Shown here: positions 1 through 10,800 of the stretch, in pieces | How positions within the stretch are numbered: the first letter of the stretch is position 1 | Layout of the letters: the number at the start of each line of letters is the position of its first letter | NCBI GenBank assembly: GCA_964057225.1 | Contig: OZ059898.1 | Location: forward strand, 16,407,267 to 16,471,266 | Source of the DNA: Auanema rhodensis | Taxonomy: Eukaryota; Nematoda; Chromadorea; Rhabditida; Rhabditidae | DNA: 64,000 bases | Reading direction: 5' to 3' | Translations under genes and position numbers: made by a program | The notes under the pieces: model-generated | Database searches by the model: none | What the model saw: the letters and a program-made list of their open reading frames with translations, nothing else | Told to the model about the DNA's origin: nothing

Positions 1-310
1 CTTCGTCATCCTCCCCTGTAGCGAAGTTTGGATTGGGGAATGAAGTTGAAGAAGAGGAGTTCGTTTTGGGATCAGAACTGACCAGTGGAGGTCTTCCATT
101 CTCCTGGAAGTTTATAAATAATAGAGTTATTCCAAAGAAAAGAAGTGAACCTCGAAAGAAATTGGTGGACGATTTGCTCGAGTTTTTCTATCAGCTGTCT
201 TATCTTCAAAGTACGTATAACACGTAAGTAGAACATGTTGAGCCCAGGCAATAAAGGTTGTCATTGTTACCATAACAGCCAATATGAACAAAGCTGTAAA
301 TACAAATTAG
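1..310 (+). CDS. 3' end of an unrecognised protein-coding gene (partial)
   Basis: The reading frame is open from base 3 to 210. A GTACGT donor at 211 and an acceptor ending at 278 then join it to a short last exon (279-310) with a TAG stop, and the phase closes exactly (A|CC). The visible C-terminus is about 80 residues. It starts with a Ser-rich stretch and a Glu-rich stretch (EVEEEE), followed by SWKFINNRVIPKKRSEPRKK and an amphipathic segment ending LEFFYQLSYLQ. I do not recognise a family. No membrane segment or catalytic motif is visible. The gene begins upstream of the window and converges on the membrane-protein gene that ends at 389. The exon structure is inferred from phase and splice signals only. 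Confidence 0.55.
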
Positions 311-388
311 TATTTCTACATTGTATTGGATGCAATGAACTATCAGTGATCATTAATCAATTAAGACACTGTCCACGTTTGAAGCTAG

Positions 389-1033
389 CTAACCTATAAT
401 TATTTTCATCGATGTTGTTGTGCCTGGAATAGGTTCAATAAAATCATCATAGAGTGATGAATTTGGGAAAATCACACATACAGCAACCCGGAAAGTTGTT
501 ACAGCTCCAATTAGAAATGCCAAGAACTAAACAAGAAATATTGATTTCTGACAAGTAAAACTCTTATTCAAACCATTTGGAACATAAATGGAATCAGATA
601 TTTAGCATTTTCTTTTGATATAGCAACAATAGAACATGAAGTTATTAATGTTTCAATAAGCTGAAAAATAAAAAAATAATTTTCTTCAAACAGAGTGGCA
701 GAAGGAATACCTGGAAGAATGCATCGGAAAGTTTATATTCATCATCAATTGAGTTAAAAAACGTTATGACGTTAACTATTTGGCAGAAAATAGAAAAACA
801 AATAAGACCCAATAAAGCTAGCTGAAAGGTATCTGATAACTTATCATATCTGGAGCATGTAACTTCTTTAAACAAACCTTACAATGTATAGAACCACAAC
901 ATGTGTAATAATTGAGGTTACTACGATCCAATAGAAACATACTAACCATGATTTTTGTGAACTCTGAATTTAATAAATTATATTAAATATTACAAAGATA
1001 TGAGAATTTTTACATAAAATATATAGCTTCCAT
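389..1033 (-). CDS. Small four-helix membrane protein, five exons, unknown function
   Basis: Five exons read on the minus strand: 1014-1033, 883-961, 711-821, 574-660 and 389-526. The four introns are 47-61 nt, and every exon junction keeps the frame, giving about 144 residues from an ATG at 1033 to a TAG at 389. The protein is strongly hydrophobic, with about four membrane segments near VVTSIITHVVVLY, LALLGLICFSIF, LIETLITSCSIVAI and FLAFLIGAVTTFRVAVCVIF. A polar loop (NSIDDEYKLS) lies between the second and third. The tail LYDDFIEPIPGTT is acidic and proline-containing. The layout resembles small tetraspan proteins of nematodes, but I cannot place it in a named family. It converges with the partial gene ending at 310. 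Confidence 0.65.
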
Positions 1034-1621
1034 TTCAATATTTTAACTATGATCAGAGAAATTTGAAACAAAAATTGAAAAAAATCTATAAATTAGAGCT
1101 CGGAATAATTGTCACAGAACAAGGAGACACGTCATCCGACCATCGAAAAAGACAGCAGACTGAAAGATAACAGAAACATTATGAAAGAATACCATTATGA
1201 AGGAACACAATCAATAATTAACAGTTTATGAAGCTTCTAAGTTAATACCAGATTTGATAAGAAAATTATTAAAGATAATATCTATAAAGAGAAATTATAG
1301 TAATAAGTTGAGTAAAAACGATAAAAACTTATATAAACGTATGCATATATGCATAATTAATTTTGTTGTATTGTTTCATTGACAAAACATTAAAAAAATA
1401 AATGCTCGCAGAATATTTCAAATTGTTTTACGCGCTAAATAACATTTGGGTATTTAATTTAAATATTCTAATAACATACAATCATATAAACAACAAACAA
1501 TTTTTTAAATGTAAAGTAAAGTTCTGAAAATCTATTTAAATTCAAATTATTCAAATTATCTTTCTTCATAGGTATGAAAACCTTCACAATTTCTCAGTTT
1601 TATGTATAAAATTGAAAGTAA

Positions 1622-1674
<53 letters not shown>

Positions 1675-2177
1675 AATAGTAAATATTAAGTTTATATTAT
1701 TTCTTTCTTTCTTTCTTGATATATGTGTAAACGGATCATCTAATTTGAATATTAGGATTTGATCCTGACTCTCACGTTACGCGTATCTTCTTAATTAGCA
1801 TAAATCATTCAAATCATTATATTGGTATAAACAGTATAGTTTACTAATTGAAGATATTATGTGCTATTTGTATATATATAAGGATATATAATATAAAATA
1901 TATAATTAGTATTAGTTATTGCTTATGTGCGTATGTACCAAAGTTTAATTTCTAAAATACATTTCAAATCTAAGCTTCAGTTCAAGTTCAAATTTTTTAT
2001 ATTGTAACTCAAAACGTTTTAATGAGAATCGAAATAGATTTATAACATCATACATCGATTATAATTAGCTTCGTTTGGCTGGTTATCTCCTCATCGAGTA
2101 GCACACATGATCAAGCTTTCTCTTTGAAATGCCGATTTGTAAGGTTTATTCTATGTGCCATCCCTTACTAGGCTGTC
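1034..2177. other. Intergenic AT-rich region with microsatellites
   Basis: No coding exon is supported here. It holds the upstream region of the divergent membrane-protein pair (389-1033 minus, 2178-2617 plus), an ATT microsatellite and a short CTTT tract. The base composition is very AT-rich throughout. Confidence 0.6.
1621..1672. repeat. (ATT)n microsatellite
   Basis: About 16 tandem ATT units, decaying into TTAATTATTAAT. A short (CTTT)4 tract follows at about 1700-1716. Confidence 0.95.
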
Positions 2178-2617
2178 ATGCTTTATGACATATTCCTTGC
2201 CATGGTTTCAGGATTTTATTCAAATTCAACTACAGTTACAGCTTCATCAAGTGAGGATAATGCTTCTATAATACAGATTGCAATCGTTGTTGGTAACTAT
2301 TGACTTCAAAAACCTTATCATTCAGTGACAATGTTAAGGTTTAGTTATTGGGTGTCCAATTGTATTCATTCTGATTATCTGTTTCATTCAAAGGAGAAGC
2401 ATGCAAATGTTGGAAGAAGAATTATACCAACAACAAAATCATCGTCGAAATACTTTACCTGCTTCGTGAGTGAACAGTACAAATAGAATTTTTCTAAAAA
2501 ATAATAATTTTATTTCACTATAGATACCGTAAGCAGCTGGTAAGAAATAGCGTTCGTGATTCAAATCTTACAGATGAAGTAGAAGAACAAGATGATGTAA
2601 TGATCACTCAATTTTAA
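2178..2617 (+). CDS. Single-pass membrane protein, three exons, unknown function
   Basis: Exons 2178-2292, 2345-2465 and 2524-2617 join in frame to give 109 residues. An in-frame stop lies just upstream of the ATG. The N-terminal part is short and carries possible N-glycosylation sites (NSTT and NAS). One hydrophobic helix follows (IAIVVVIGCPIVFILIICF) and then a basic stop-transfer RR. The cytoplasmic tail has a Gln/Glu-rich stretch (MLEEELYQQQ) and ends EEQDDVMITQF. The first residues (LYDIFLAMVSG) could act as a weak signal sequence. The overall plan is like a type I or KCNE-sized accessory subunit, but no family signature is clear. An alternative last exon is discussed in the findings. 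AATAAA-type signals follow near 2750. Confidence 0.65.
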
Positions 2618-2812
2618 AAAATAATTTTTCTTGTATTAAGAAAGTAAACTATACGTGTTATTTATTATTTAATATATATATAAATCTAAATCTAAGTTAC
2701 TATAATTGGTTATTTATCTATATTTCATAATACATGTATTCATTAATAAAATATTTATTTTATACTGTTTAAATAAAAATTATCTTTTCTCCTTTTTTCT
2801 TAAAATTTCTAA

Positions 2813-3004
2813 ATGTTATTATTCCAAGAAATGATCTATCAGTATTATAGAAATTTAACAGAAAATGGTCATCATTATTGGTTTCTTGAAGATTTAACAG
2901 ATTAATACAAAAGACATGGAAGTAGTTTTCCGGTCGTAAGAGAAAATCTAGGAACGGAAATGTATCTTCCGGATAACATTAACATCGAAGTGTATGACTT
3001 CTAA
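2813..3004 (+). pseudogene. ORF interrupted by one in-frame TAA
   Basis: From an ATG at 2813 the frame reads 30 codons to a TAA (2903-2905), then stays open another 32 codons to a second TAA (3002-3004). Both halves look protein-like: the first contains YYRNLTENGHHYWFLEDLTD, the second RHGSSFPVVRENLGTEMYLP. It could be a decayed gene, two small ORFs, or chance. The family is not recognised. Confidence 0.3.
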
Positions 3005-5269
3005 TCAATCTTACATAAATTAGACTAAGCATTATAAGAGTACAACAAATTGCACATCATCTTAATATACATATATCTGTATTAAGAAAATTTTTTACCA
3101 TTTTTTAAGGATAACATTTCATCATTTCTTAATCTTTTTGTACTTTTATATTCAGCTTATATAATATTATGTATGAATAAAATCTTTATGATCTTTTTAC
3201 TTGTATTTTATATTATATACATAGATACATACATTTATTCATTCATGTATACATATATTATATGATAACTCATCTCTACTAATTCGTCAAAATATTCTAA
3301 TTTGTTTTCTCATATTCCCTTATGATTTTGATCATAAAGTATTGAAAAACCAGATGTATTGTATATGCTTCTCCTTTTTTTTTATAAAATTGCAGATTAA
3401 AGTCACCTGCTCCATTATATACCTATTCTAAAACTTTGGAAAATTATCCAAATTTATGAAAAATGTTATAAAATTGATCATTAAAACAAAAAAAAAAGAC
3501 AATCATTGTCAGTCTTTAGTTTTATCATTTCAACAAGCATATTCAGTTATAGTAACGGTTATCGTCATTGTTGTGCACATCAGATGCCAAGATATGTAGC
3601 CGGTAGTGCCGTGCAAAAGCTATCTGTAAGCAAGCAGATGCGGAAGAAAGCATAATGGGACTGAAGAATATGATGGGCTTAGCCATTTGGTTACCCAACC
3701 ACACATGTTTCTGTCGTCCGAAACCAAAAAAAAGACATTCATAATGAGCTCTAGAAGCTATGGTTTTTACATTTTGTATTATCTATACTTTTTTTTTATC
3801 AAATATACCACTTCCCTTTTCTCTCTCCGGCTATATTTCTTCATTCAATTTCCATGTTTTATATGTCATTCTCTCTCTATCTCTCATGAAAACTTTATCC
3901 CTTCCCACTCTAATTTTTTCTTTTTCTCAAACTCTTTATCTCGTCTTCTATACCTTTTTCTTTTTTCGTTTGCTCCCTCTAACTTTCTTCTTTCTCACCC
4001 TTACCTCTAGTATATTTGAATCTCAGCTTATTCTGTATCTTGTCTTGTAATTACTTACCTACTACCTCCATACACACATACATATATGCATATTTTCTTT
4101 CTTTCTGTCCCCCCCCTTGCCTACCCCTCGAGATATTAGTCATTTACACCAATAATCTATTTTCTCTTATTAGTAAATTGACTCAAAGTTACTCAATTCC
4201 TGGTTCAAATGATCAACATTTACATTTGATTTTAAATATAATTCTTATTTATTCGAAAACATCACACATGTACATCTTCGCAATATTCTAGATGTATTTT
4301 CATAGCAGTATTTTATAAATTTTACAATTATCAACTAGATTCGCTGTTTTGAATCAACCGCACTGTGGAGACATGTAGTAGAAATGAAAAATCAACCTTG
4401 ATTTACACACCCACGTGTAATTTCACGCTTACACAATTATAAATAAGACATTTTTTAAATTCGAATCGTTTCGATATAATGTTATTATAAAAATTATAAA
4501 AAACAAAAATTGCTAGATCTTACTAAGAAATGATTATCATCCCTTTTATCTAGTTGACTTCATTGATTCTTGATATACATAAGTTGTAGTTCATCTATCA
4601 CACTCACCGTTAAATCGTACTCTGGACAGCTGAAATGTAGCTTACTTACAAATTCAGCAAAGATCATATAGAGTTTAAGCTGTACAAGCTAAACACGAAT
4701 ATGTTAGTACTCGAAACTACAAAATTAATCAAAAATTTGTTCTTTTTATTACAAATTTGTTTCATTTATCGAGTTGGTCCTCTATGGCAATTCATTGCAA
4801 TTTACATTCCTCATACGATTTGTATCAACTTTTAACTATACATGTATACATATATATTATATATAAATTATTATATAGATACCATACTAAATATGTATAT
4901 AGAATCAACAATTTTTTGAAAAGCCTTTTAATTTGTCATAGAAATTATAGTTTTATTCATTTTTAAACTTTTGAGATAATTCAATAGAGATTAGTATTGT
5001 GTATGCTTCAATAGTATATAAGAAAACTTTTGTTCTCATTAGTTTTCAGTAATATTAGTTAAAACCATAACAAGATCATTTGCTTTTCAGAAAAGTCTAC
5101 TGAAGTTTGTTACAGTTTCACGTTCTTCCTTTCTTTTGGCTTCTATTCCTCTGATACCAAAAATCAACCTCTTACTGACCCCTTTCCATATTCTGATGCA
5201 TAGAATCGTTGTTGCTCAAACCTTCATCAAGCCAAAGACAATCTCTGTGCATTGTGCTGATGTCTAACC

Positions 5270-6020
5270 ATCATGCCGATTGACCGGCTTTTGGTCCCTT
5301 TAGTGATGAAACGTCGTATTCTATCGCCGCGGAGCACAATCAGTGCCATTACTGAGTCGTCTCTTGGTAAGCTGGGCCCAGTGAATCCATCAGTTCTTCG
5401 TCGGCCAGTTGGACGGACAGATCATCGTCGTTGGTGCTTTCGAGTGAGACAGTGCGAAGAAACAAGTCTAAGATGGAGAGAGCACTAGCGAGTAACTGAG
5501 AATAAATGGAAAGAACGACAGTGTAGAAGAGAGAACCAGACACAAAAGAGAAGCTGTAGTAGCCCTGAAGGCAATAGGAACTGAACCCCGCCCATTTTCT
5601 CTAGTGCCGTGTGCTGTTCTTGTGTCGAGATCAAGCTCCGCCCTTATGTATGTCTGCTTGCAAGCGTAAAGATTATAAGGAAATGAGAGAGAGGAAGAGA
5701 TGACAAGCAGCAAAGCAGGAGAGGAGTCTGAGTGGGGCCTGTGCTGCTTGTGGGGTGGGTGCGGCCAGAGCAGGAGAAAGGAGAGGAAGAGGCCGAGGGG
5801 GCGGTAGACGATCCTGCGGTCGTCGCCGCGCTGCCGCTTCGCTTCCTGGCTAGCCAATCCAGTCCTACGCCCCCCTTTCCTTTCCCACTTATTTCCATCT
5901 GCCGGCTGGTCTGTCATGGTCTGTCGGAAGCCCCAGCTTTTGGTCCCACACCGAGTGGCTTAACCCCTTACTCAGTAGCTTGTCCAATCGACAAGAACTC
6001 AAACGGCTACCAACCACCTA
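5270..6020 (+). promoter_or_regulatory. GC-rich island with GC boxes and a CCAAT box
   Basis: Composition rises sharply above the AT-rich background. Visible motifs are CCGCCC boxes at about 5587 and 5638, a GGGGGCGG box at about 5797 and CCAAT at 5854-5858. The position about 2 kb upstream of the zinc-finger start codon fits a promoter or 5' exon. The 60-150 residue ORFs here have no coding character. Confidence 0.4.
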
Positions 6021-7049
6021 ATCAAGTTTTTTCATGCTCAGTTGTTGTACGGTATTATTCAAGTGTTGTTCGTAAATTTGAATTGCATGCTTTTCTGAAG
6101 ATATTTTATGCTTATTCTTTGTTTTCTTTATTATTTTTGTTTATTTCACGTGATTGAACGATAATTGCCCTAATTTTCATTTCAACCAGATTAACAGATT
6201 GCTTAATAATTCGACTATTTCTATATATTCAGTCAAACTTTCTATTACTCAAAATATTCAGTCGCTAAATAATTCCGAAACATCATCACGAGACTCTCAT
6301 CCAACCACATCCTTACGTCCGTTCGTCCATCCGACGACATCACAGGCTGTATCCGAGCTTCAAGTCGTCACCATCGAAGACAACTGTTCCAGTCAACCAT
6401 TCGGTCAACTATCTTTTACTTCATCTCATTTTCCCATCTCTTATTCTCTCATCTTTTTACCTTCTCCCTAAGCTCTCTTCCATCTCCTTCCGACATAGAC
6501 CGGCCCCCACAAAACAGAGCACAGCAACTGTTTCGGCGTGTCGTCGTCAGGTTCGGGCGACTATTCAGTATCTTTACAATAATATCTTTAGCATAGCTTC
6601 ATCAACAACGTTCTTACTAGAATTTGTCTATTCTATTCAACAGTCCCTTTTTTTTCCAGATTTCTCAAAAGTTTTATGAATAGATCTCATATAACAGTTA
6701 ATACAGTTATAATTCCTAGTCCAAAAGCAATTAAGCTTAAATGGCTTCAATGATCATATTTAATGATTACCAAGAAACAGCACGATCGGTCCAATAATCA
6801 AAGCTTGTATTCTGATTAATTTTAAATATCACAAGTTCAAGTTATATATTTCTGAACTCATAAGTCCATTTCATTCTATCCAGTCGACAAAAATGGAGGT
6901 TGTATATAATTCCTCGTTCTGTTCCTTTAATTATAAAAACTCATTTTTGATCTCCTGTACTTTAACTTTACCTTGTGGGCTTGAATCAAATCTTGTTGAA
7001 ACCATTTCCGCGTAACTATTAACTAAGAGATATGAGATTTGTGATAATA

Positions 7050-7064
7050 GAAAGAAAGAAAGAA

Positions 7065-7129
<65 letters not shown>

Positions 7130-7168
7130 AAGTAAGAAAGAAAGAAAGAAAGAGAGAGAGATAGAGAG
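7050..7168. repeat. (GA)n / (GAAA)n microsatellite
   Basis: Long purine tract of about 23 GA units flanked by GAAA repeats. It creates artificial Ser/Leu/Phe-rich ORFs on the opposite strand. Confidence 0.95.
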
Positions 7169-7832
7169 AAAGAAAGAGATTGAGAATGGATGAATGAATG
7201 AAAGGTAAGCTGTACCAAAGAAGATAATGAAGTGATAATGAAAGCATGAAAGAAAAATGAACATGACTGTGAGAGAAAACAAGAAGAAGAGAGGGAGAGA
7301 AAGAGAGGCAGAGACAGATGGTACAGAGAATCTGAAAAGGACACAGAAAGCAGTCTAATCCTATATACAGTTTGTACTCTGCTGCATATTGCCAGTTTCT
7401 AGCTTCTCTTCGATTTTCTGTCAACGACGTCCGGAGGGAATTGCCTATGTGAGTGTGCACGGGCTGTTCTTTTACAATATCTACTTGCCAACCTCACTCT
7501 CTATTTTTTGCTTTCTCTCTCTTCTTCTGCTTCACAGTCTCGATATTTCTTCTTCTTACACGATCTGCTTATATCGGTATTTTGTTGTGAGTTTATTCAT
7601 GCATGTAATCGCAATTTTAAAAATGTTCTTTTTATATAATTTCTACTATTAAATATATTCTTCATATTTTATTCATTCTTATTAATTTATTCTATTTTAT
7701 ATTCTTCAAAATCAAACTTTATTAGCTTCAGGTCGTCATAGGCAGCTTCTTCGGTTGTTGTCCGAGCGTCGTCCTCACAAAACTGCAGCTCGTCGGCTCA
7801 CCGGTCGTTGTTTCAAGTCGTTCTAAGGCCGA

Positions 7833-10800
7833 ATGGTCGACGTAGCTTCGATTCAGGAGATGTTGTCAGATCCCGTTACTTGTAATCAGTGCCCTAAAAC
7901 TTTCAACACAGTCAAGCTACTCCAGCAACATCAGCAGATGTTCCACACGGATAAGGTAAATTTGATTTTCACACTTTCTGTCCCAAAACCGTTTACACAC
8001 GAAAAAATGCAATGATGGTATGTCAAATAGAAAACATAGTGAAAACTTCATGTTTATTCTTTTAATGTGCTTTCATCATAAAAGGCTTAGTTTTCACATT
8101 CCCTGATTCAGTAACTATATTCGTACTACATATTCTGTTACTTATTCTCTTCACTGTACCTATAGAAGTATCCCAATTTCATATATAAACTTAAACGATC
8201 TACCGTATTCTTTTCCTATTTCTATCAAGAACCAATTTCATCAAACTACACCTGTTCTCGTTTTCATCTCTTTACCTTGATGCCATTAGTTAAACATGTA
8301 AATGGTGCGTGATAGATTTCTTTCAAACATTCTTATATCATAACGGATAAAAACAAGAGAGTGTGTTATATATGGAGATAGTTAGAGAAGCAGAGAAAGA
8401 TATATATATACAGAAAGAGAGTAAAGCTAATTTTGAAGCTGTCTGTCAGCAGAAATGCTACCTGCTCATCCGATTCAATAGAATCATCATCTTAAACACA
8501 TATAGGGGCATAAAATGACCCTTTGCACGAAAGCCAGATGGCAAATGATTCTCTTATTCGTGCTCCCTCTCGCTCTATCTCTTTTTCATTCTCTCTCATT
8601 CTCTTATCTCTCTATTGCTCTTACTGCCTTTTCATTTCTTTCCCTGTATGCATTGTGGACATAATCGCCTTCTGTACAATTTAATTTTCCTAAACAACAG
8701 ATACCGTAATGAGACTAGGCAGGAATACAGTGGAAATGTAGGCAACAATATCCTACCTATCCAGATTAATTTCCCACATTCATTTATACTTTATGCTGGA
8801 CTAGCAGTCACTTGTTATCTCTAAAACATCTGATGTTCGTTAGTACAGTGTGAAGATATCAAGTGATTTTTGACAGTTCCGAGCAACTGCAGCCGAGATA
8901 AACAGGAATTATTCCCTTCAGTTTTTAGCTACATGTTCTATCTGCTTGACTCAATTGGAGAGCAGCTGTTCAGTGTCCGAACTCGGTTCTGTTCAATCTA
9001 TCTACCGATAACTCTTTCATTTTATCTTAACTACTAGCACCTTCACATATGAGACCTCCCACCTCTTTTTCTCTATTTTCTCTTCGTTTCTTGTATTCTT
9101 CTTTCATACAACTTCGAAAAATAGCAGGATATGAAGAAAAGAGGGAGAGAAGCAGACGTGGGGTAGCTGTAGTATTGATGTTGTAAGCCAGCTGCCAGCC
9201 ATATGTCCTCGTCCCCTTCTTTACCACCCAACAACCAATTTGATCTGAGTCTGTCTGCACTCACTCGAAACGTTCCTATCTCTCACAAGCACAAAAATGG
9301 TTAGGTTGGTCACGCTTCGAATGTCTTGAATCGTAATTAGAAACCATGCAATAATCACCTCTGCTGTACAGATCTTCAGGACTCTTCAACCATGGTTCTC
9401 CGACATCTTAAGCTTCCCATCATCTATCCGACAATCTATCCTCTCTTTGCCTTGCTCTCTTTTCTTCTCCTTTTTCGAGAAGCCAGTCTCATTTCGTTTA
9501 TGAAGGAAGCCCATTAAGCAAGGCAGAAAGTCCCTTCTGATACCGTCAGCCATAATTCGAAATTGATTGTAATGACTTCATTAGTGTTTACATCGAAAAA
9601 TAGAATTATGTTGGAAAACGGAATTGCTTCATTCAAGAAATGCATAAAAGGCTTTACAGTTCTTGTCAAGTTCCCCCAAAACAAGCAGTTTAACCGCTTC
9701 CTCATCCCCTTGTTCACAATAGTATTGGTTGCAATTCTACCACAACCGACTATGGAACATCCTTTACATCACTCACAGCACTGTCACTACCAGCAACAAT
9801 TATAATCAAAAGCTGAAACATTTTCATGTTCAAAAATTGGAATATAAAAGCTTATATTGAAAGAATTGTCGAGAGAGATATAGTGACAGGTAGAGAGAAA
9901 GAGAAGGATAGTGTGAGATATAGGGAGACCAGAAGACTACTATTTTTATTCATACACACATAGGCAGTTATTAAGTAAACCGGAGGGCAATAGCGCCCCC
10001 GCGAGAGACCAGCTTTCCATTCTCGTTACCACGGTGACTGTAGTATGTATGAAAAGGCGAAGAGCATGAGAAAGAGCCAGTTATGACAAGTAACAGCAGA
10101 CTGACAGAAAATCAAAAACTGAATGAAATCATCTGGTTTGTCTATGTGCAGTTCTTAATATAAAAAATTGGAAATATAATGGGACTGTGCTATCCAATAG
10201 TTTTTCTGTGTCAATGTGTTATTTATCTGGGAACGTAGATTGAAAGCAGGCAAGGTTTAACTTTCTGCTGTAAAACTACAGTTGGTATCGACCAGGCAAT
10301 GAAGTTACGAATAACCTACAATCTTTTTCACTATCATCATCTAGTTTTTCCTTTCTTCTATGCTCTAGTACTATTACTTTATGCTTCTCCTGTTGATGTA
10401 AGCATTTCTCATTCTTCCTCTACTACTGCTGTCAGTTGAAGCCTATCCACCAGTAGAGCTTGCCTTTCTTCCTCTCTGTTTTCCTATTCAACTTTTCGAT
10501 CTAGCGACAGCAGTAACAGCAGAGGGTCCCCATCTCTTCTGTCCTGCCTTCGGCTACCGATTGGTTGACAGCTGACAACAGACAAGTCGTCGGTTTCTGT
10601 CTTCTGTTGGTTCGGCTATTTTCACTTCAGCTATATGCGCTTCAAGCTGAGTTAATTACATTTCGATATGTCATCTGCCTGTTGCACAAGAATATCAAAG
10701 TAAAGACTCATCTGGCAGACTGATGTCATGCTCATAGGATCCCATAATGAATTCGATGGACACTTATATAATTGTTTTTCCGGTTAAAAATTCTTGAACA

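Larger units (their letters stand above)
3005..7832 (+). other. Upstream region of the zinc-finger gene (promoter and possible 5' UTR exons)
   Basis: No supported coding exon. The stretch contains pyrimidine-rich DNA (about 3780-4060), a GC-rich island (about 5270-6020), a GA microsatellite (7050-7168), and C/G-rich segments with frequent CGTCG words at 6290-6560 and 7733-7832. The last of these runs directly into the start codon of the zinc-finger gene after an AG acceptor (ttcag ending near 7731), so at least this part is probably 5' UTR. Two short ORFs at 3582-3742 are too weak to annotate. Confidence 0.5.

Noticed and set aside
3687-4291. Phe/Ser/Leu-rich plus-strand ORFs
   Set aside because: The DNA is a long pyrimidine tract. 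Composition alone explains the open frames.
5468-6157. ORFs of 84-149 codons on both strands in the GC-rich island
   Set aside because: High GC reduces stops by chance. The ORFs contradict each other and contain no known motif, and the segment is better read as regulatory.
6931-7460. Three overlapping Ser/Leu/Phe-rich minus-strand ORFs
   Set aside because: They are translations of the GA microsatellite and have no non-repetitive coding support.
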